Shown here in pieces: positions 25,526 to 34,025 of a stretch of 49,792 nt of DNA. Source of the stretch: Peptococcaceae bacterium BRH_c23. GTDB taxonomy: Bacteria; Bacillota_B; Desulfitobacteriia; Desulfitobacteriales; Desulfitobacteriaceae. The notes under the pieces are model-generated. The model was not told where the DNA came from and did no database searches. It saw only the letters and a program-made list of their open reading frames with translations. The DNA is taken from NCBI GenBank assembly GCA_000961805.1, contig LADV01000030.1, forward strand, positions 1-49,792. The letters run 5' to 3'. Each line of letters starts with the position of its first letter. Within the stretch, counting starts at the first letter, position 1. A program made the translations under genes and the position numbers.

Positions 25526-25840
25526 TTAGTACCGACGCATTGATTGGAAGCAATCGCGGCAATACACAGGTTTTTCACCTGAAGGTTGAAACGGAACTTC
25601 CGTCTCTACTCCACAGCTTGCGCAAACTGCAGGGAACATTTGTCGTTGCGGTCGACTACCATTACTTCCGAATCCGCCGCTACGGCCACCACCTGATTGT
25701 TGTTTGCGGGCATGACGACACGCTGGGCACCGAGTTGGATCGTTTTCGAATCCTTTTTCAATGTAGAAATCTTGTTCTCCCGCCGTGAAAATAAATTCTT
25801 GACTGCAATCGCGACATGTTAGAGTTCTGTCCTGAGCCAT
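25526..25840 (-). CDS. Zinc-ribbon protein
   Basis: A 104-residue protein with three metal-ligand groups: CRDCSQEF near the N-terminus with CPACRH at about 38-43 forming one ribbon, and CASCG with CRDC in the C-terminal part forming a second. A Gly/Ser/Gln-rich linker joins them. Such proteins are common in clostridia and cyanobacteria as probable zinc-ribbon domain proteins, of unknown role. The ATG follows GGAGGAG. Confidence 0.85.
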   Translation of the reverse strand: MAQDRTLTCRDCSQEFIFTAGEQDFYIEKGFENDPTRCPACRHARKQQSGGGRSGGFGSNGSRPQRQMFPAVCASCGVETEVPFQPSGEKPVYCRDCFQSMRRY

Positions 25841-25855
25841 TCTAACTCCTCCTTA

Positions 25856-26149
25856 TTAGGTGTTCCTTGTACGGATTGGATCCTTCAACAAATTATCATC
25901 CGTTGCACCAAATAAGGTCAAAGTATGGATTCCAATTTTGATAGGCCCAAGTCTTAACAAGCACAGGGTCAGTATAGCAGAGCAAATGCTTAGAAGCAAT
26001 CTAATTTTTTTATGAAATTTTAAGTATATAAGCGAATCAGGAAGAATCTTGAAACCCGCTATCAGAAAAAAACCCTCATGTGTGGTCGATAAAGCATTAT
26101 TAGTTGGGTGGATCAATTTTATCTGATCAAGAAATATCGACAGCCCCAT
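25856..26149 (-). CDS. Doubtful small membrane frame
   Basis: An open frame of up to 97 residues between the asparaginase and zinc-ribbon genes. It encodes one basic-flanked hydrophobic helix (LLLSICSAILTLCLLRLG) and stops right before the zinc-ribbon ribosome binding site. Its only ATG lies inside the asparaginase gene without a site; a CTG at 26065 has GAGGG 7 bases upstream. It may be a small real gene with a non-standard start, or chance. Confidence 0.2.
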   Translation of the reverse strand: MGLSIFLDQIKLIHPTNNALSTTHEGFFLIAGFKILPDSLIYLKFHKKIRLLLSICSAILTLCLLRLGPIKIGIHTLTLFGATDDNLLKDPIRTRNT

Positions 26150-27131
26150 TAGCTAGCATCTGTCTTAGTTCCTTTTTGTCAATCCCCTGACCTAAGGCAA
26201 TACTTAAAAACAAGCGGACCTTTTCAGTCGACAGATCTGCTGAAAACCAAGCTCCTACTCGTTCTAAATCTGCGCCTCCACCCGGATATCCATAGATCGG
26301 GGCTGTACGCCCAAATAAGCAACGCGATGTGATAACGACAGGGATGCCGTTGGTCACAAGTTTAGCTATCTCTGGGATTAACTGAGGGGGTAAGTTTCCG
26401 CGTCCGAACGCTTCAATCACCATGGCATCCGTGTTTTGTTGGGCTATCTTCAAAATTTCCGGTGACATACCCGTAAACGCTTTGCAAATTGCTACATTGG
26501 CTAAACTCTTCGGAACTCCAAGTTTAAGTGAGGGTTCCGGTTTACGATGCCAAATAACCTGTCCAGTATCAATACTGCCTAACGCTCCAATATCTCCTGA
26601 ATCAAAAGCATCCACATGACTTGTGTGAAGTTTGCGCACATCCCGTGCAGCATGTATTTCTTCATTCAGAGCAATTACAATGCCACGCTGCAGAGCTCGA
26701 GGATCTAGGGCGATACGCATAGCATTATGTAAATTACGAGGACCATCTGAATCACTCTCTGAAGCGTCCCTTTGCGAAGCGGTAAAGATCACAGGCCGTG
26801 GGTCTTTAATAGCAACATCCAGGAAATAAGCTGTTTCTTCAAGTGTATCTGTCCCATGGGTAATGATGATCCCTTTTAGTGAAGGATCGAGAAAAAAATG
26901 CTGTTCGACCTTATGTGCTAAAGACCTCATGTGTAGGGGTTGAATATTACAACTGGCAACATTGCTAAAATCACAAATTTCCCAATCAGCCTCTTGGGAA
27001 AGATCGGGTAGGCTTTCCACAAGCTCGAGACCGCCAACAGCAGGAACCACCTTTCCCGCCTTATTCTTACGCATGGCAATAGTACCACCCGTTGCAATTA
27101 GAAGTACTTTTTCCTTTTTCACGGTGCTCAC
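26127..27131 (-). CDS. L-asparaginase family protein
   Basis: A 334-residue amidohydrolase converting asparagine to aspartate and ammonia. Both catalytic-threonine motifs are present: ATGGTIAM near residue 14-21 and IITHGTDTLEETAYFL near 88-103. There is no signal peptide, so it is cytosolic. It begins with a GTG whose first bases overlap the stop of the upstream HD gene (GTGA), indicating translational coupling. Confidence 0.92.
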   Translation of the reverse strand: MSTVKKEKVLLIATGGTIAMRKNKAGKVVPAVGGLELVESLPDLSQEADWEICDFSNVASCNIQPLHMRSLAHKVEQHFFLDPSLKGIIITHGTDTLEETAYFLDVAIKDPRPVIFTASQRDASESDSDGPRNLHNAMRIALDPRALQRGIVIALNEEIHAARDVRKLHTSHVDAFDSGDIGALGSIDTGQVIWHRKPEPSLKLGVPKSLANVAICKAFTGMSPEILKIAQQNTDAMVIEAFGRGNLPPQLIPEIAKLVTNGIPVVITSRCLFGRTAPIYGYPGGGADLERVGAWFSADLSTEKVRLFLSIALGQGIDKKELRQMLANGAVDIS

Positions 27132-27619
27132 CCTTCATCAAACAACGAAATTCCTAAGTTGTTTAATGCTTTCTTCAATCTCACCATATGATACGGTTTT
27201 TGGATGTGTTCTCCATGCCAATGACAATCTAAGAGATCGGCATCCTTGACGAGTTCCTCGAGCGAAGTTCCGATCTGATCCTTTTTAGAATGATTGATGA
27301 CCGCTTGCACAATCTGCTCTCTAGATTCATCCGAATACTTCCCCTCGGCTAAGAAACGGCGAATTGGATCCTCTCCTTTTGGGGCATGATCCAACTGTTT
27401 TCCAGTCTCCCAGCGACCGATGTCATGTAAAGCACAAGCCAAAGCTGCTTGCTCTATGTCTACATTTCGCATTTCCGCCAACATACGACCGATTTGAGCA
27501 CAGCTTGTCGCATGAGCCTTTTCCCAAGTGATAGGGTAATCACGCTCAATGGTCGCTGCGTCCAAATGATCCAACAAATCGTATATCCTTTGTAAATCCT
27601 TGATAAATTCCCAATTCAT
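27128..27619 (-). CDS. HD domain phosphohydrolase
   Basis: A 163-residue HD-superfamily protein: His36 in KAHATS, the HD pair at 65-66 in ACALHDIGRWETG, and DADLLDCHWHG supplying the C-terminal Asp. Such small HD proteins hydrolyse phosphate esters or nucleotides with a divalent metal; the substrate is unknown. It overlaps the asparaginase gene by 4 bases. Confidence 0.87.
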   Translation of the reverse strand: MNWEFIKDLQRIYDLLDHLDAATIERDYPITWEKAHATSCAQIGRMLAEMRNVDIEQAALACALHDIGRWETGKQLDHAPKGEDPIRRFLAEGKYSDESREQIVQAVINHSKKDQIGTSLEELVKDADLLDCHWHGEHIQKPYHMVRLKKALNNLGISLFDEG

Positions 27620-27726
27620 TGCCGCTCCCCCTATTTACTTATTTTACCATAAAAAAAAGAAAATTAATTCGTATTCTCCTCATATCTTATCCTAAGAGTA
27701 TTTGCGACATGAGGAGGAGGTCTGTA

Positions 27727-28707
27727 TTGAATTCTAATTGGACACCCACTGCACGACGTCTTATCAACAAACGCTTATGGATCCTCGGGTATTCTTCCGA
27801 GGACTACGAAGGTGATTTTCGCGCCCTTGAAACGCTAAGACAACAGGGCCCCCACATTGATGTTTACGCTGACTTTGCCTATCAACTTCAACCAGATGGT
27901 CAGTTCATCGGTCAGGTTAATAAGCTAGTGCTTCAAGAAGCTATAGAACAAGGCACTGCGCCCTTTATTCTCTTCCATAATTTTGACGGCAAAATCTTTG
28001 ATCCCCTTCCCTTGCGTTCAGTTTTATCTTCAACTGCCTCTCAAAGAAATTGTATACGTCATATGATTAATTTACTACCACCAAATGTAGCCGGAGTACA
28101 TGTGGATTTTGAAGGGGTAGAAGCTCCATACCGTATTCCTTTCCTCACCTTTCTTGAATCTCTAAAAACCACTTTACATGACCGCGGCTTACTCTTATCG
28201 ATTGCTATCCCTGCAAAACGCTCGGAGTCGGAGGCTCCTGGCTATGACTTTGCTGGGATTGGGCGCTTATGTGATTCAATTACTCTAATGACCTATGACG
28301 AACACTACTCGTGCGGTACACCTGGTCCTATCGCAAGTCTTCCTTGGATGACCCAAGCACTTGACTACGCCATCCACTATATACCCAATGAAAAGATATT
28401 ACTAGGAATTCCAGTCTATGGCTACGATTGGTCCAACGAACCAACGTGTATGGTCCCAATGCGTGAAATTCCCGAGTTAGTCGCCCAAAATAACGCACGA
28501 GTTCTTTGGTCTGACCAAGCGGTAGGGCCCTACTTCTTTTATTGGCGAGGACGAACAAGGCATACTGTGTGGCATGAAAATGAACTTTCTGCCAAGGTTC
28601 GCCTTGGGTTTGTCAAAAGTTACCGCTTGCGAGGGATAGCCATTTGGCGCCTTGGCTATGAGACAAACCGTTTCTGGCAAGAGGTCTCCAATAAACTCAA
28701 ACGATAG
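27727..28707 (+). CDS. GH18 glycosidase, YaaH/SleL-like without LysM
   Basis: A 326-residue glycoside hydrolase 18 domain. The catalytic strand is VHVDFEG with Asp127 and the acid Glu129, a short form of the DxxDxDxE motif, as in spore-cortex enzymes of the YaaH/SleL group; MTYDEHYS at 188-195 is also typical. No LysM domain and no signal peptide are present. The start is a TTG at 27727, with AGGAGGAGG ending 6 bases before it; an ATG at 27709 lies inside that site. By family it would cut N-acetylglucosamine links in spore cortex or similar glycans. Confidence 0.83.
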   Translation: MNSNWTPTARRLINKRLWILGYSSEDYEGDFRALETLRQQGPHIDVYADFAYQLQPDGQFIGQVNKLVLQEAIEQGTAPFILFHNFDGKIFDPLPLRSVLSSTASQRNCIRHMINLLPPNVAGVHVDFEGVEAPYRIPFLTFLESLKTTLHDRGLLLSIAIPAKRSESEAPGYDFAGIGRLCDSITLMTYDEHYSCGTPGPIASLPWMTQALDYAIHYIPNEKILLGIPVYGYDWSNEPTCMVPMREIPELVAQNNARVLWSDQAVGPYFFYWRGRTRHTVWHENELSAKVRLGFVKSYRLRGIAIWRLGYETNRFWQEVSNKLKR

Positions 28708-28961
28708 GCTTGTCCTCACCTGTCTTCGATTCATTGCTGTACGTCAAGTTAAGTGGCAAGCATCGGATATATAATATGAAAAAAACTGATATTGAAGAGA
28801 GGGCTGTATCATCAACATCTGGTGATCCAAGCCTTCATTTTTAACTATATGAGACAGTTATTGGGCCTGTCCTCAAACTATCCGTAAAACCCTACTTGTT
28901 CTTTAATCAATAAACGCTTATCATTGAATTATCAATAGCTACTAAGGAGATGAGCACATCC

Positions 28962-29237
28962 ATGTATGAGCTTAAAAATCACACAGAAATAGTGGTCCAA
29001 CAAGCACTACAAGACTACCTTCGAATTAATCAACTTTCATGCTCCTGTGAACGCTGTCAGGCCGATATAATGGCCCATGCTTTGAATCGTTTGCCAGCGC
29101 GCTACTATGTTTCTTCACGAGGCGAGATTATGACGCAATGGGAATCCCAGGCGCTTCCAGATCAAGCGCGTATCATGTCAGAAGTGGTCCGTGCCGCGCA
29201 GCAAGTCAATGCTACTCCGTCACATCCACTAGACTAA
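28962..29237 (+). CDS. ComFB family protein
   Basis: A protein of about 91 residues matching the late-competence ComFB family: NHTEIVVQQALQDYL, the metal-ligand-like CSCERCQADIMA, then ALNRLPARY, a short Gly-turn strand, and a C-terminal helix. Family members from cyanobacteria and Bacillus have been reported to bind cyclic dinucleotides. ATG codons at 28950 and 28962 are both possible; the second matches family N-termini. The window also has a diguanylate cyclase and an HD-GYP protein, though far away. Confidence 0.82.
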   Translation: MYELKNHTEIVVQQALQDYLRINQLSCSCERCQADIMAHALNRLPARYYVSSRGEIMTQWESQALPDQARIMSEVVRAAQQVNATPSHPLD

Positions 29238-29255
29238 CTTATCCTACGCTACAAT

Positions 29256-29375
29256 TTAGACAGCATTTATTACGATGATCACGGCTAATACCGCTACGAC
29301 AGCTAATGTTATAACCCTAAATGGAGAGTCTATGACCAGTTCTATCCTGACTGGGGTCACTTCAATGTCGATCAT
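29256..29375 (-). CDS. 39-residue membrane peptide
   Basis: An ATG frame with GAGGAGG 7 bases upstream. It encodes a polar start (MIDIEVTPVRIELVIDS) and a C-terminal hydrophobic helix of Val, Ala, Ile and Leu ending at the last residues. No family recognised. The clean ribosome binding site and membrane helix support it. It is transcribed leftward between the ComFB and Crp-type genes. Confidence 0.6.
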   Translation of the reverse strand: MIDIEVTPVRIELVIDSPFRVITLAVVAVLAVIIVINAV

Positions 29376-29432
29376 ACCATTTCCTCCTCGCTCCTTTCTA
29401 TTGTATGGTCTTTTCTGACCGCTTGTTAAAAT

Positions 29433-29460
29433 GAGGAGGCCAAAAGGTCTCCTCTTTTTT
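29433..29460 (+). terminator. Intrinsic terminator upstream of the Crp/Fnr gene
   Basis: A 9-bp stem with an AAAA loop is followed by T6 on the plus strand. It probably ends rightward transcripts from the ComFB gene and insulates the Crp/Fnr promoter. Confidence 0.8.
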
Positions 29461-29469
29461 ATTCACTGT

Positions 29470-29498
29470 TTGAATCGACCTCTGTATCAGTTTATTAT
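29470..29498 (+). promoter_or_regulatory. Promoter of the Crp/Fnr-type gene
   Basis: TTGAAT at 29470-29475 and TATTAT at 29493-29498 are spaced by 17 bases, about 70 bases before the ATG. Confidence 0.6.
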
Positions 29499-29567
29499 AG
29501 CACGTTTATATCATCCAAAAAAAAGATTTAACTGAGAACTTAAATTCAGAAAGGAGGTCTTTCTTTT

Positions 29568-30242
29568 ATGCTCAACTCTGAAGAACTTCTCCGTTTTTCT
29601 CTGTTTTCGTCTTTAAGCCCCAGTGATGTAGCCCCCCTTCTCCCACATTTAATCGAGCGCCGTTATCGTCGGGGGCAACTATTATTTGTAGAAGGTGAGA
29701 TTGGTTCATCGGTATATTTTGTCCTTTCTGGGCAAGTTAAACTTAGTAAATCAACCCCTGAAGGTGAAGAACAGATTCTTGATTGGTGTGGTCCCTATGA
29801 TTGTTTCGCCGAGGTTTTGCTTCTCGAAGCCGGTTCCTACCCAGCAACCGCTGAAGTCCTGCAGGATAGCACCTTATTAGTCCTGCATAACGAAGTAATG
29901 TCCCATATTCTGGAATCTAATCCTGCTCTTTCACTAGCCCTCATTCGCACCTTAAGCCGACGCTTAAGACTCGCCCAGGAATTCATCCGAATTTTGACGA
30001 ATCGTTCAACCGCCGGAATTCTAGCTGCCCTTTTCCTTCGCCTAGCACAACCAGCCAACAATCCTGGCCAGCCTATTTTTATAGATGCTTCTCTCACACA
30101 TCGAGATTTAGCTAACATGATTGGGACTTCTCGTGAATGCGTCAACCGATCCATCAACAGCTGGAAGCGCTCTGGAATTCTAAAACTAGTAGATAATCGA
30201 TTAGAAATCATAAAACCTCACGAGTTAGCAGACTGGCCTTAA
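29568..30242 (+). CDS. Crp/Fnr family transcription regulator
   Basis: A 224-residue regulator: cyclic-nucleotide-binding-type beta barrel (about 5-115, RYRRGQLLFVEGEIGSSVYFVLSGQVKL), dimer helix, and winged helix-turn-helix (LTHRDLANMIGTSRECVNRSINSWKRSG). The N-terminal cysteine cluster of true Fnr is absent; two cysteines in DWCGPYDCF might sense redox but that is a guess. AAAGGAGG precedes the ATG. It overlaps the convergent unknown gene by 4 bases. Confidence 0.9.
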   Translation: MLNSEELLRFSLFSSLSPSDVAPLLPHLIERRYRRGQLLFVEGEIGSSVYFVLSGQVKLSKSTPEGEEQILDWCGPYDCFAEVLLLEAGSYPATAEVLQDSTLLVLHNEVMSHILESNPALSLALIRTLSRRLRLAQEFIRILTNRSTAGILAALFLRLAQPANNPGQPIFIDASLTHRDLANMIGTSRECVNRSINSWKRSGILKLVDNRLEIIKPHELADWP

Positions 30243-31099
30243 TTAAAGACCAGGGCATTGCTACCGCTTGGTTGTTGTTCAAGTTGGTTTATGATTCGCC
30301 AACATTCTTCCCAGCTAATATTCGCCTGTCGGCGCCAAAAAACCATGGCAGCACGAGTTTTTTCACACTCTCGTTCATTAAGCATACTTTGGTTTGGCAG
30401 TTTACCACCCCAGGCTTTAACCCACTCTTGATAACCTTGGATCAATTCTGCAGATTGGCTCCTTAAATACCGAATCGTGTAAATACTAGTTAACCAATAT
30501 ATATCTTTTTCTTCTCCACCCCTTACATATACTTGCCCATCTAGATCCGCACCGGCTATCAATAATAGTAAGAACAGGAAATGAACGCGCACGGCTTGTC
30601 GCAAAGTGTCCGGATTAATTTGCATTAGTTCTGAAAATCGGCCAAGAGGCTTGAGAAAGATCTTAACTGCTGGATCTCGATAAGTACAAATTCCAAATGC
30701 CGCTAAAGGAATTGGATAGATGTCATCCAACCCGCTTTCCTGCAATTGACCCACTAACTCTCGCTCGGCTTGAACCAAGCGTTGCTCTCTGATTAAAAGT
30801 TGCTCAGTCGTTTCTTTTAAGAAGGATTCCGCTTCTTTAGGACGATCCGGAAGAGCATCAGCCCATTCACGTAACCGGGAGCGTCGTGGCATGAGAATAT
30901 CAATGATTGACCCCGTCTCTTGATGCAAAACCTTAAATCCTTGGCGCACGCGATCAGGATCGTGATATAATCCCCGCATCAGCGCTTCAGCCGCTGAGGG
31001 AATTTCTACAGATTCCTCAAACCGTATAATCACTTCTCCATGTCTTTCCGGGAACTTGAGTCCCATGGCCTTCTCAATCTCTAACCGTATTGAAGACAC
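30239..31099 (-). CDS. Protein of unknown function
   Basis: Not recognised. A 286-residue, mostly helical soluble protein; a charged coiled segment lies about 95-125 (LKETTEQLLIREQRLVQAERE). A hydrophobic stretch (VHFLFLLLLIAG) sits in the middle, and tryptophans cluster toward the C-terminus. It is convergent with the Crp/Fnr gene, overlapping it by 4 bases, and divergent from the helicase gene. No motif for catalysis was seen. Confidence 0.7.
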   Translation of the reverse strand: MSSIRLEIEKAMGLKFPERHGEVIIRFEESVEIPSAAEALMRGLYHDPDRVRQGFKVLHQETGSIIDILMPRRSRLREWADALPDRPKEAESFLKETTEQLLIREQRLVQAERELVGQLQESGLDDIYPIPLAAFGICTYRDPAVKIFLKPLGRFSELMQINPDTLRQAVRVHFLFLLLLIAGADLDGQVYVRGGEEKDIYWLTSIYTIRYLRSQSAELIQGYQEWVKAWGGKLPNQSMLNERECEKTRAAMVFWRRQANISWEECWRIINQLEQQPSGSNALVFN

Positions 31100-31238
31100 A
31101 TCTGATCCCCCCTAGCCTCGTCTCTTGTTTCATCCTATGGATTCAAGGGACCATTCAGACCATAACGGTGCTAAATTTGACCATTATTGATTGCTTTGTT
31201 AAAATTAGCAAAATGACATCAGAAACGAGCTGACTACT

Positions 31239-33485
31239 ATGTCTAAGCGCATCTATCACGATTTTGCCCTAGACCCTTTTCAAGAAGAGGCCCTCGATGC
31301 AATTGATGCCGGAAAATCCGTCATTGTTGCTGCACCTACCGGCACAGGAAAAACCCTAGTGGCGGATTATCTAATAGAAAAGTCCATGAACGAACACTTA
31401 AGAGTGATCTATACGGCACCCATTAAAGCTCTCAGTAATCAGAAATTCAGAGACTTCAAAAAACAATTTGGCGAAGATGCAGTAGGGATCATGACTGGGG
31501 ATGTTGTTCTTAATCCAACTGCTCCGTTGCTCATTATGACAACAGAGGTCTTTCGCAACCAAGTCATTACCGAAGACCCTGCCCTAGAGTTTGTTTCTCA
31601 TATAGTCTTTGATGAAATTCACTGGTTAAATGATGAAGAACGAGGCACTGTTTGGGAAGAGTCTATTATTCTTGCACCCCCTAAAATGAAGATTCTGGGT
31701 TTGAGTGCCACCATTGCTAATGCCAAACATTTAGTAGATTGGATTGAGTCCATTCGACATGAAGATGTAGCTTTGATCGAAGAACACAATCGGGTGGTCC
31801 CCCTAGAATATTATTACTACACCAAGGACACCGGCCTTGTGGATTATGACCAGCTATGGCGTTACTATCGCCGGAAACTCAAAGATCGAATCAATGATGA
31901 AAATCCCTTTGGCCCAACGACTCATTTAGACCTCATTCGCACAATCCAGCGTGAACATCTCCCAGCGCTCTTCTTTGTTTTCAGTCGCAAACAATGTGCC
32001 TTAAAAGCCATGGAATTAGCCACCATCGGCAATTACTTAAAAGCGACCGAACGTCGAACCGTTGAAGACAAATTTCTTCAAAGCTTCGGTTCAGAAGTAG
32101 ACTGGTCCTCATCGACAAGGCAACTCAAGCGCTTGTGTTCAAAGGGAATCGCCTATCATCATGCTGGCTTACTCCCCTCCCAAAAAGTTATAGTTGAAGA
32201 ACTCTTTTTAGAACGCCTCATCAAAGTACTCTACTGCACAGAAACCTTTAGTGTGGGCATAAATTATCCCGTCAAGGCAGTCTGTTTCGATTCATTGAAT
32301 AAATATGATGGACGAAACTTTCGACCGCTTGCCAATCATGAATTTTTTCAAATGTCCGGTCGGGCGGGACGACGCGGTCTTGATGAAAAAGGCTTCTCCT
32401 TTGCCCTAGTCGATTTAGCCTATATGGAAAAAAGTCCACCCCCTAAATTTCAATTAAATCGTCTTGAACCGCTAACCAGTCAATTTAGACTTACCTATAA
32501 TACTGTTCTCAATCTCACGGCAACCCTAACCCAAGCTCAAATCGAAATCTACTTTCAAAAAAGTTTTGCAGCCTATAGCTATCGCCTGAGTTCTGATTTC
32601 CTTCACACTCAGTTAGCGCAAATCCAACAACAGCTCGCTGGAGCGCAACATCTCTGCGAAGAGGTTGGATCATTTCAGTGTCCGCTTAAACACCATCCTA
32701 AACGGAAGGAATTAGAGAGACTTAAGAAAACGTTCAAGGCTTTAGGCCCCCGCAAGCAGTCTCGTGTTTACGGACGAGAAATGGCCCGTAAGATTCGCAC
32801 TTGGGAAAAACTTTTATCCCTTTCTCCTAAGAGTTGCCCCACAGAAAAGCAAGAAAACTGCCATAGTCAAAGTAAATCTTTCCTTACAATTAAACAACAA
32901 CAACAAGAGCTTCAAAAGGCCTTAGACGCTCTTCCTGAAGAAAATGCCTTTCTTCAGGAATTTGAATACAAAAAAAATCATCTCCGCCAGCTAGGGTATA
33001 TGCGGGGAGATGAGCTTTTAGCCCGTGGCACTTGTGCCAGTCGAATTTATGTCCAAGAACTCCTGGTAACTGAATTAATTTACTCAGACGTTTTCCCGCA
33101 ACTTGATGACGACCAACTTAACGCCTTGCTGTCTAGTATTGACTTCGAAGCAAGAAAAAACGATATGTTTCACCGGACGACAGTTTTTGATTCTGAACCT
33201 GTCAAAGTTTTCGTAGAATACCTTCAAAGTGTTTGTGGCCAAGACTCAGTAAGATATGACCCTAGAGTCGCAGGAATTACCTATGCTTGGAGCCAAGGCA
33301 GTACGTTTGTGGAAGTTCAAGCGTTATGTAACCTAGACGAGGGAGATATTATCAGCGTTTTCCGACGCACCATTGATCTGATGCGCCAAATGCGAGAGGC
33401 CGTAAGCGATATTGCCCTACGCAATCGCCTGAAAGTATGCATGGAAAAACTTGATCGAGATGAAGCGGCTATCATGGAACTATAA
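31239..33485 (+). CDS. Ski2/Mtr4-like DExH-box helicase
   Basis: A 748-residue superfamily-2 helicase. Motif I AAPTGTGKT (31-39), Ia TAPIKALSNQKF, II DEIH (125-128), III LSATIAN, and VI QMSGRAGRRG near 370 are all present, in the Ski2-like arrangement (SNQKFRDF, YHHAGLLP). The C-terminal part after about residue 450 has a cysteine/histidine-rich insert and a helical region in place of the eukaryotic arch. Probably unwinds RNA in turnover; the bacterial substrate is unknown. Confidence 0.9.
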   Translation: MSKRIYHDFALDPFQEEALDAIDAGKSVIVAAPTGTGKTLVADYLIEKSMNEHLRVIYTAPIKALSNQKFRDFKKQFGEDAVGIMTGDVVLNPTAPLLIMTTEVFRNQVITEDPALEFVSHIVFDEIHWLNDEERGTVWEESIILAPPKMKILGLSATIANAKHLVDWIESIRHEDVALIEEHNRVVPLEYYYYTKDTGLVDYDQLWRYYRRKLKDRINDENPFGPTTHLDLIRTIQREHLPALFFVFSRKQCALKAMELATIGNYLKATERRTVEDKFLQSFGSEVDWSSSTRQLKRLCSKGIAYHHAGLLPSQKVIVEELFLERLIKVLYCTETFSVGINYPVKAVCFDSLNKYDGRNFRPLANHEFFQMSGRAGRRGLDEKGFSFALVDLAYMEKSPPPKFQLNRLEPLTSQFRLTYNTVLNLTATLTQAQIEIYFQKSFAAYSYRLSSDFLHTQLAQIQQQLAGAQHLCEEVGSFQCPLKHHPKRKELERLKKTFKALGPRKQSRVYGREMARKIRTWEKLLSLSPKSCPTEKQENCHSQSKSFLTIKQQQQELQKALDALPEENAFLQEFEYKKNHLRQLGYMRGDELLARGTCASRIYVQELLVTELIYSDVFPQLDDDQLNALLSSIDFEARKNDMFHRTTVFDSEPVKVFVEYLQSVCGQDSVRYDPRVAGITYAWSQGSTFVEVQALCNLDEGDIISVFRRTIDLMRQMREAVSDIALRNRLKVCMEKLDRDEAAIMEL

Positions 33486-33499
33486 GACTAATGCGACGA

Positions 33500-33535
33500 A
33501 AAGAGGCGGTACAACGAAGTTTGTACTGCCTCTTT
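33500..33535 (+). terminator. Terminator after the helicase gene
   Basis: A 15-bp stem (33500-33514 with 33521-33535, one G-T pair) with a 6-base loop, 14 bases past the helicase stop. The T-tract is formed by the stem end. Confidence 0.8.
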
Positions 33536-33590
33536 AATCTGTCATCGTAGGGTTAGCCGTCTATATTAAGGGATTAATAACGGTTTATTA

Positions 33591-33630
33591 ATAGTTAGAC
33601 ACCCACTTTTCGAAGTGGGTGTCTAACTAT
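33591..33630. terminator. 18-bp perfect hairpin with TTCG tetraloop
   Basis: Arms 33591-33608 and 33613-33630 are perfectly complementary around TTCG. Neither side has a T-tract. A second hairpin (CTTCGGTG with CACCGAAG, 33635-33664) abuts it. Both lie between the helicase and rubredoxin genes and probably end or stabilise rubredoxin mRNA. Confidence 0.6.
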
Positions 33631-33692
33631 TCTGCTTCGGTGGGAGTAGAATCCCTCACCGAAGTCTCAATGTCAGCTTTAGCAGAACGAGT

Positions 33693-33854
33693 TTACTCTG
33701 AGACTTCAAACATATCTTTACCTACTCCACAAAGTGGACAAACCCAATCTTCTGGGATATCTTCAAAAGCTGTGCCTGGTGCAATTCCAGAATCAGGATC
33801 TCCGGCCTCAGGATCATAAATATAACCACATGCTGAACAAACATATTTTTTCAT
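33693..33854 (-). CDS. Rubredoxin
   Basis: A 53-residue one-iron electron carrier. The four ligands are Cys6 and Cys9 (CSACGY) and Cys39 and Cys42 (CPLCGV), with the aromatic core residues YIYDP and DWVCP conserved. GGGAGGG lies 6 bases before the ATG. A rightward open frame covers the same DNA but is a shadow. Rubredoxins donate electrons to oxygen- and peroxide-reducing enzymes in anaerobes. Monocistronic, followed by two hairpins. Confidence 0.96.
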   Translation of the reverse strand: MKKYVCSACGYIYDPEAGDPDSGIAPGTAFEDIPEDWVCPLCGVGKDMFEVSE

Positions 33855-34025
33855 TAAAAACCCTCCCATTTAATTATTGATTCAATGTATGTATTGAATT
33901 ATTGTAGCATTTTTTTATTACTTTTGCCAATTTGCTTTCATAAAAGTTCTTATTAAGAGCATAGCGCTGCTCTAGTATCTCCATTTAAGACTCCCACATT
34001 TATAAGTGGAAATTGGCATATCCAT

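Noticed and set aside
29568..30242. Oxygen-sensing Fnr proper
   Set aside because: The N-terminal cysteine cluster that holds the iron-sulfur centre is missing.
33619..33819. Rightward 66-codon frame
   Set aside because: It is the antisense shadow of the rubredoxin gene on the minus strand; no ribosome binding site.
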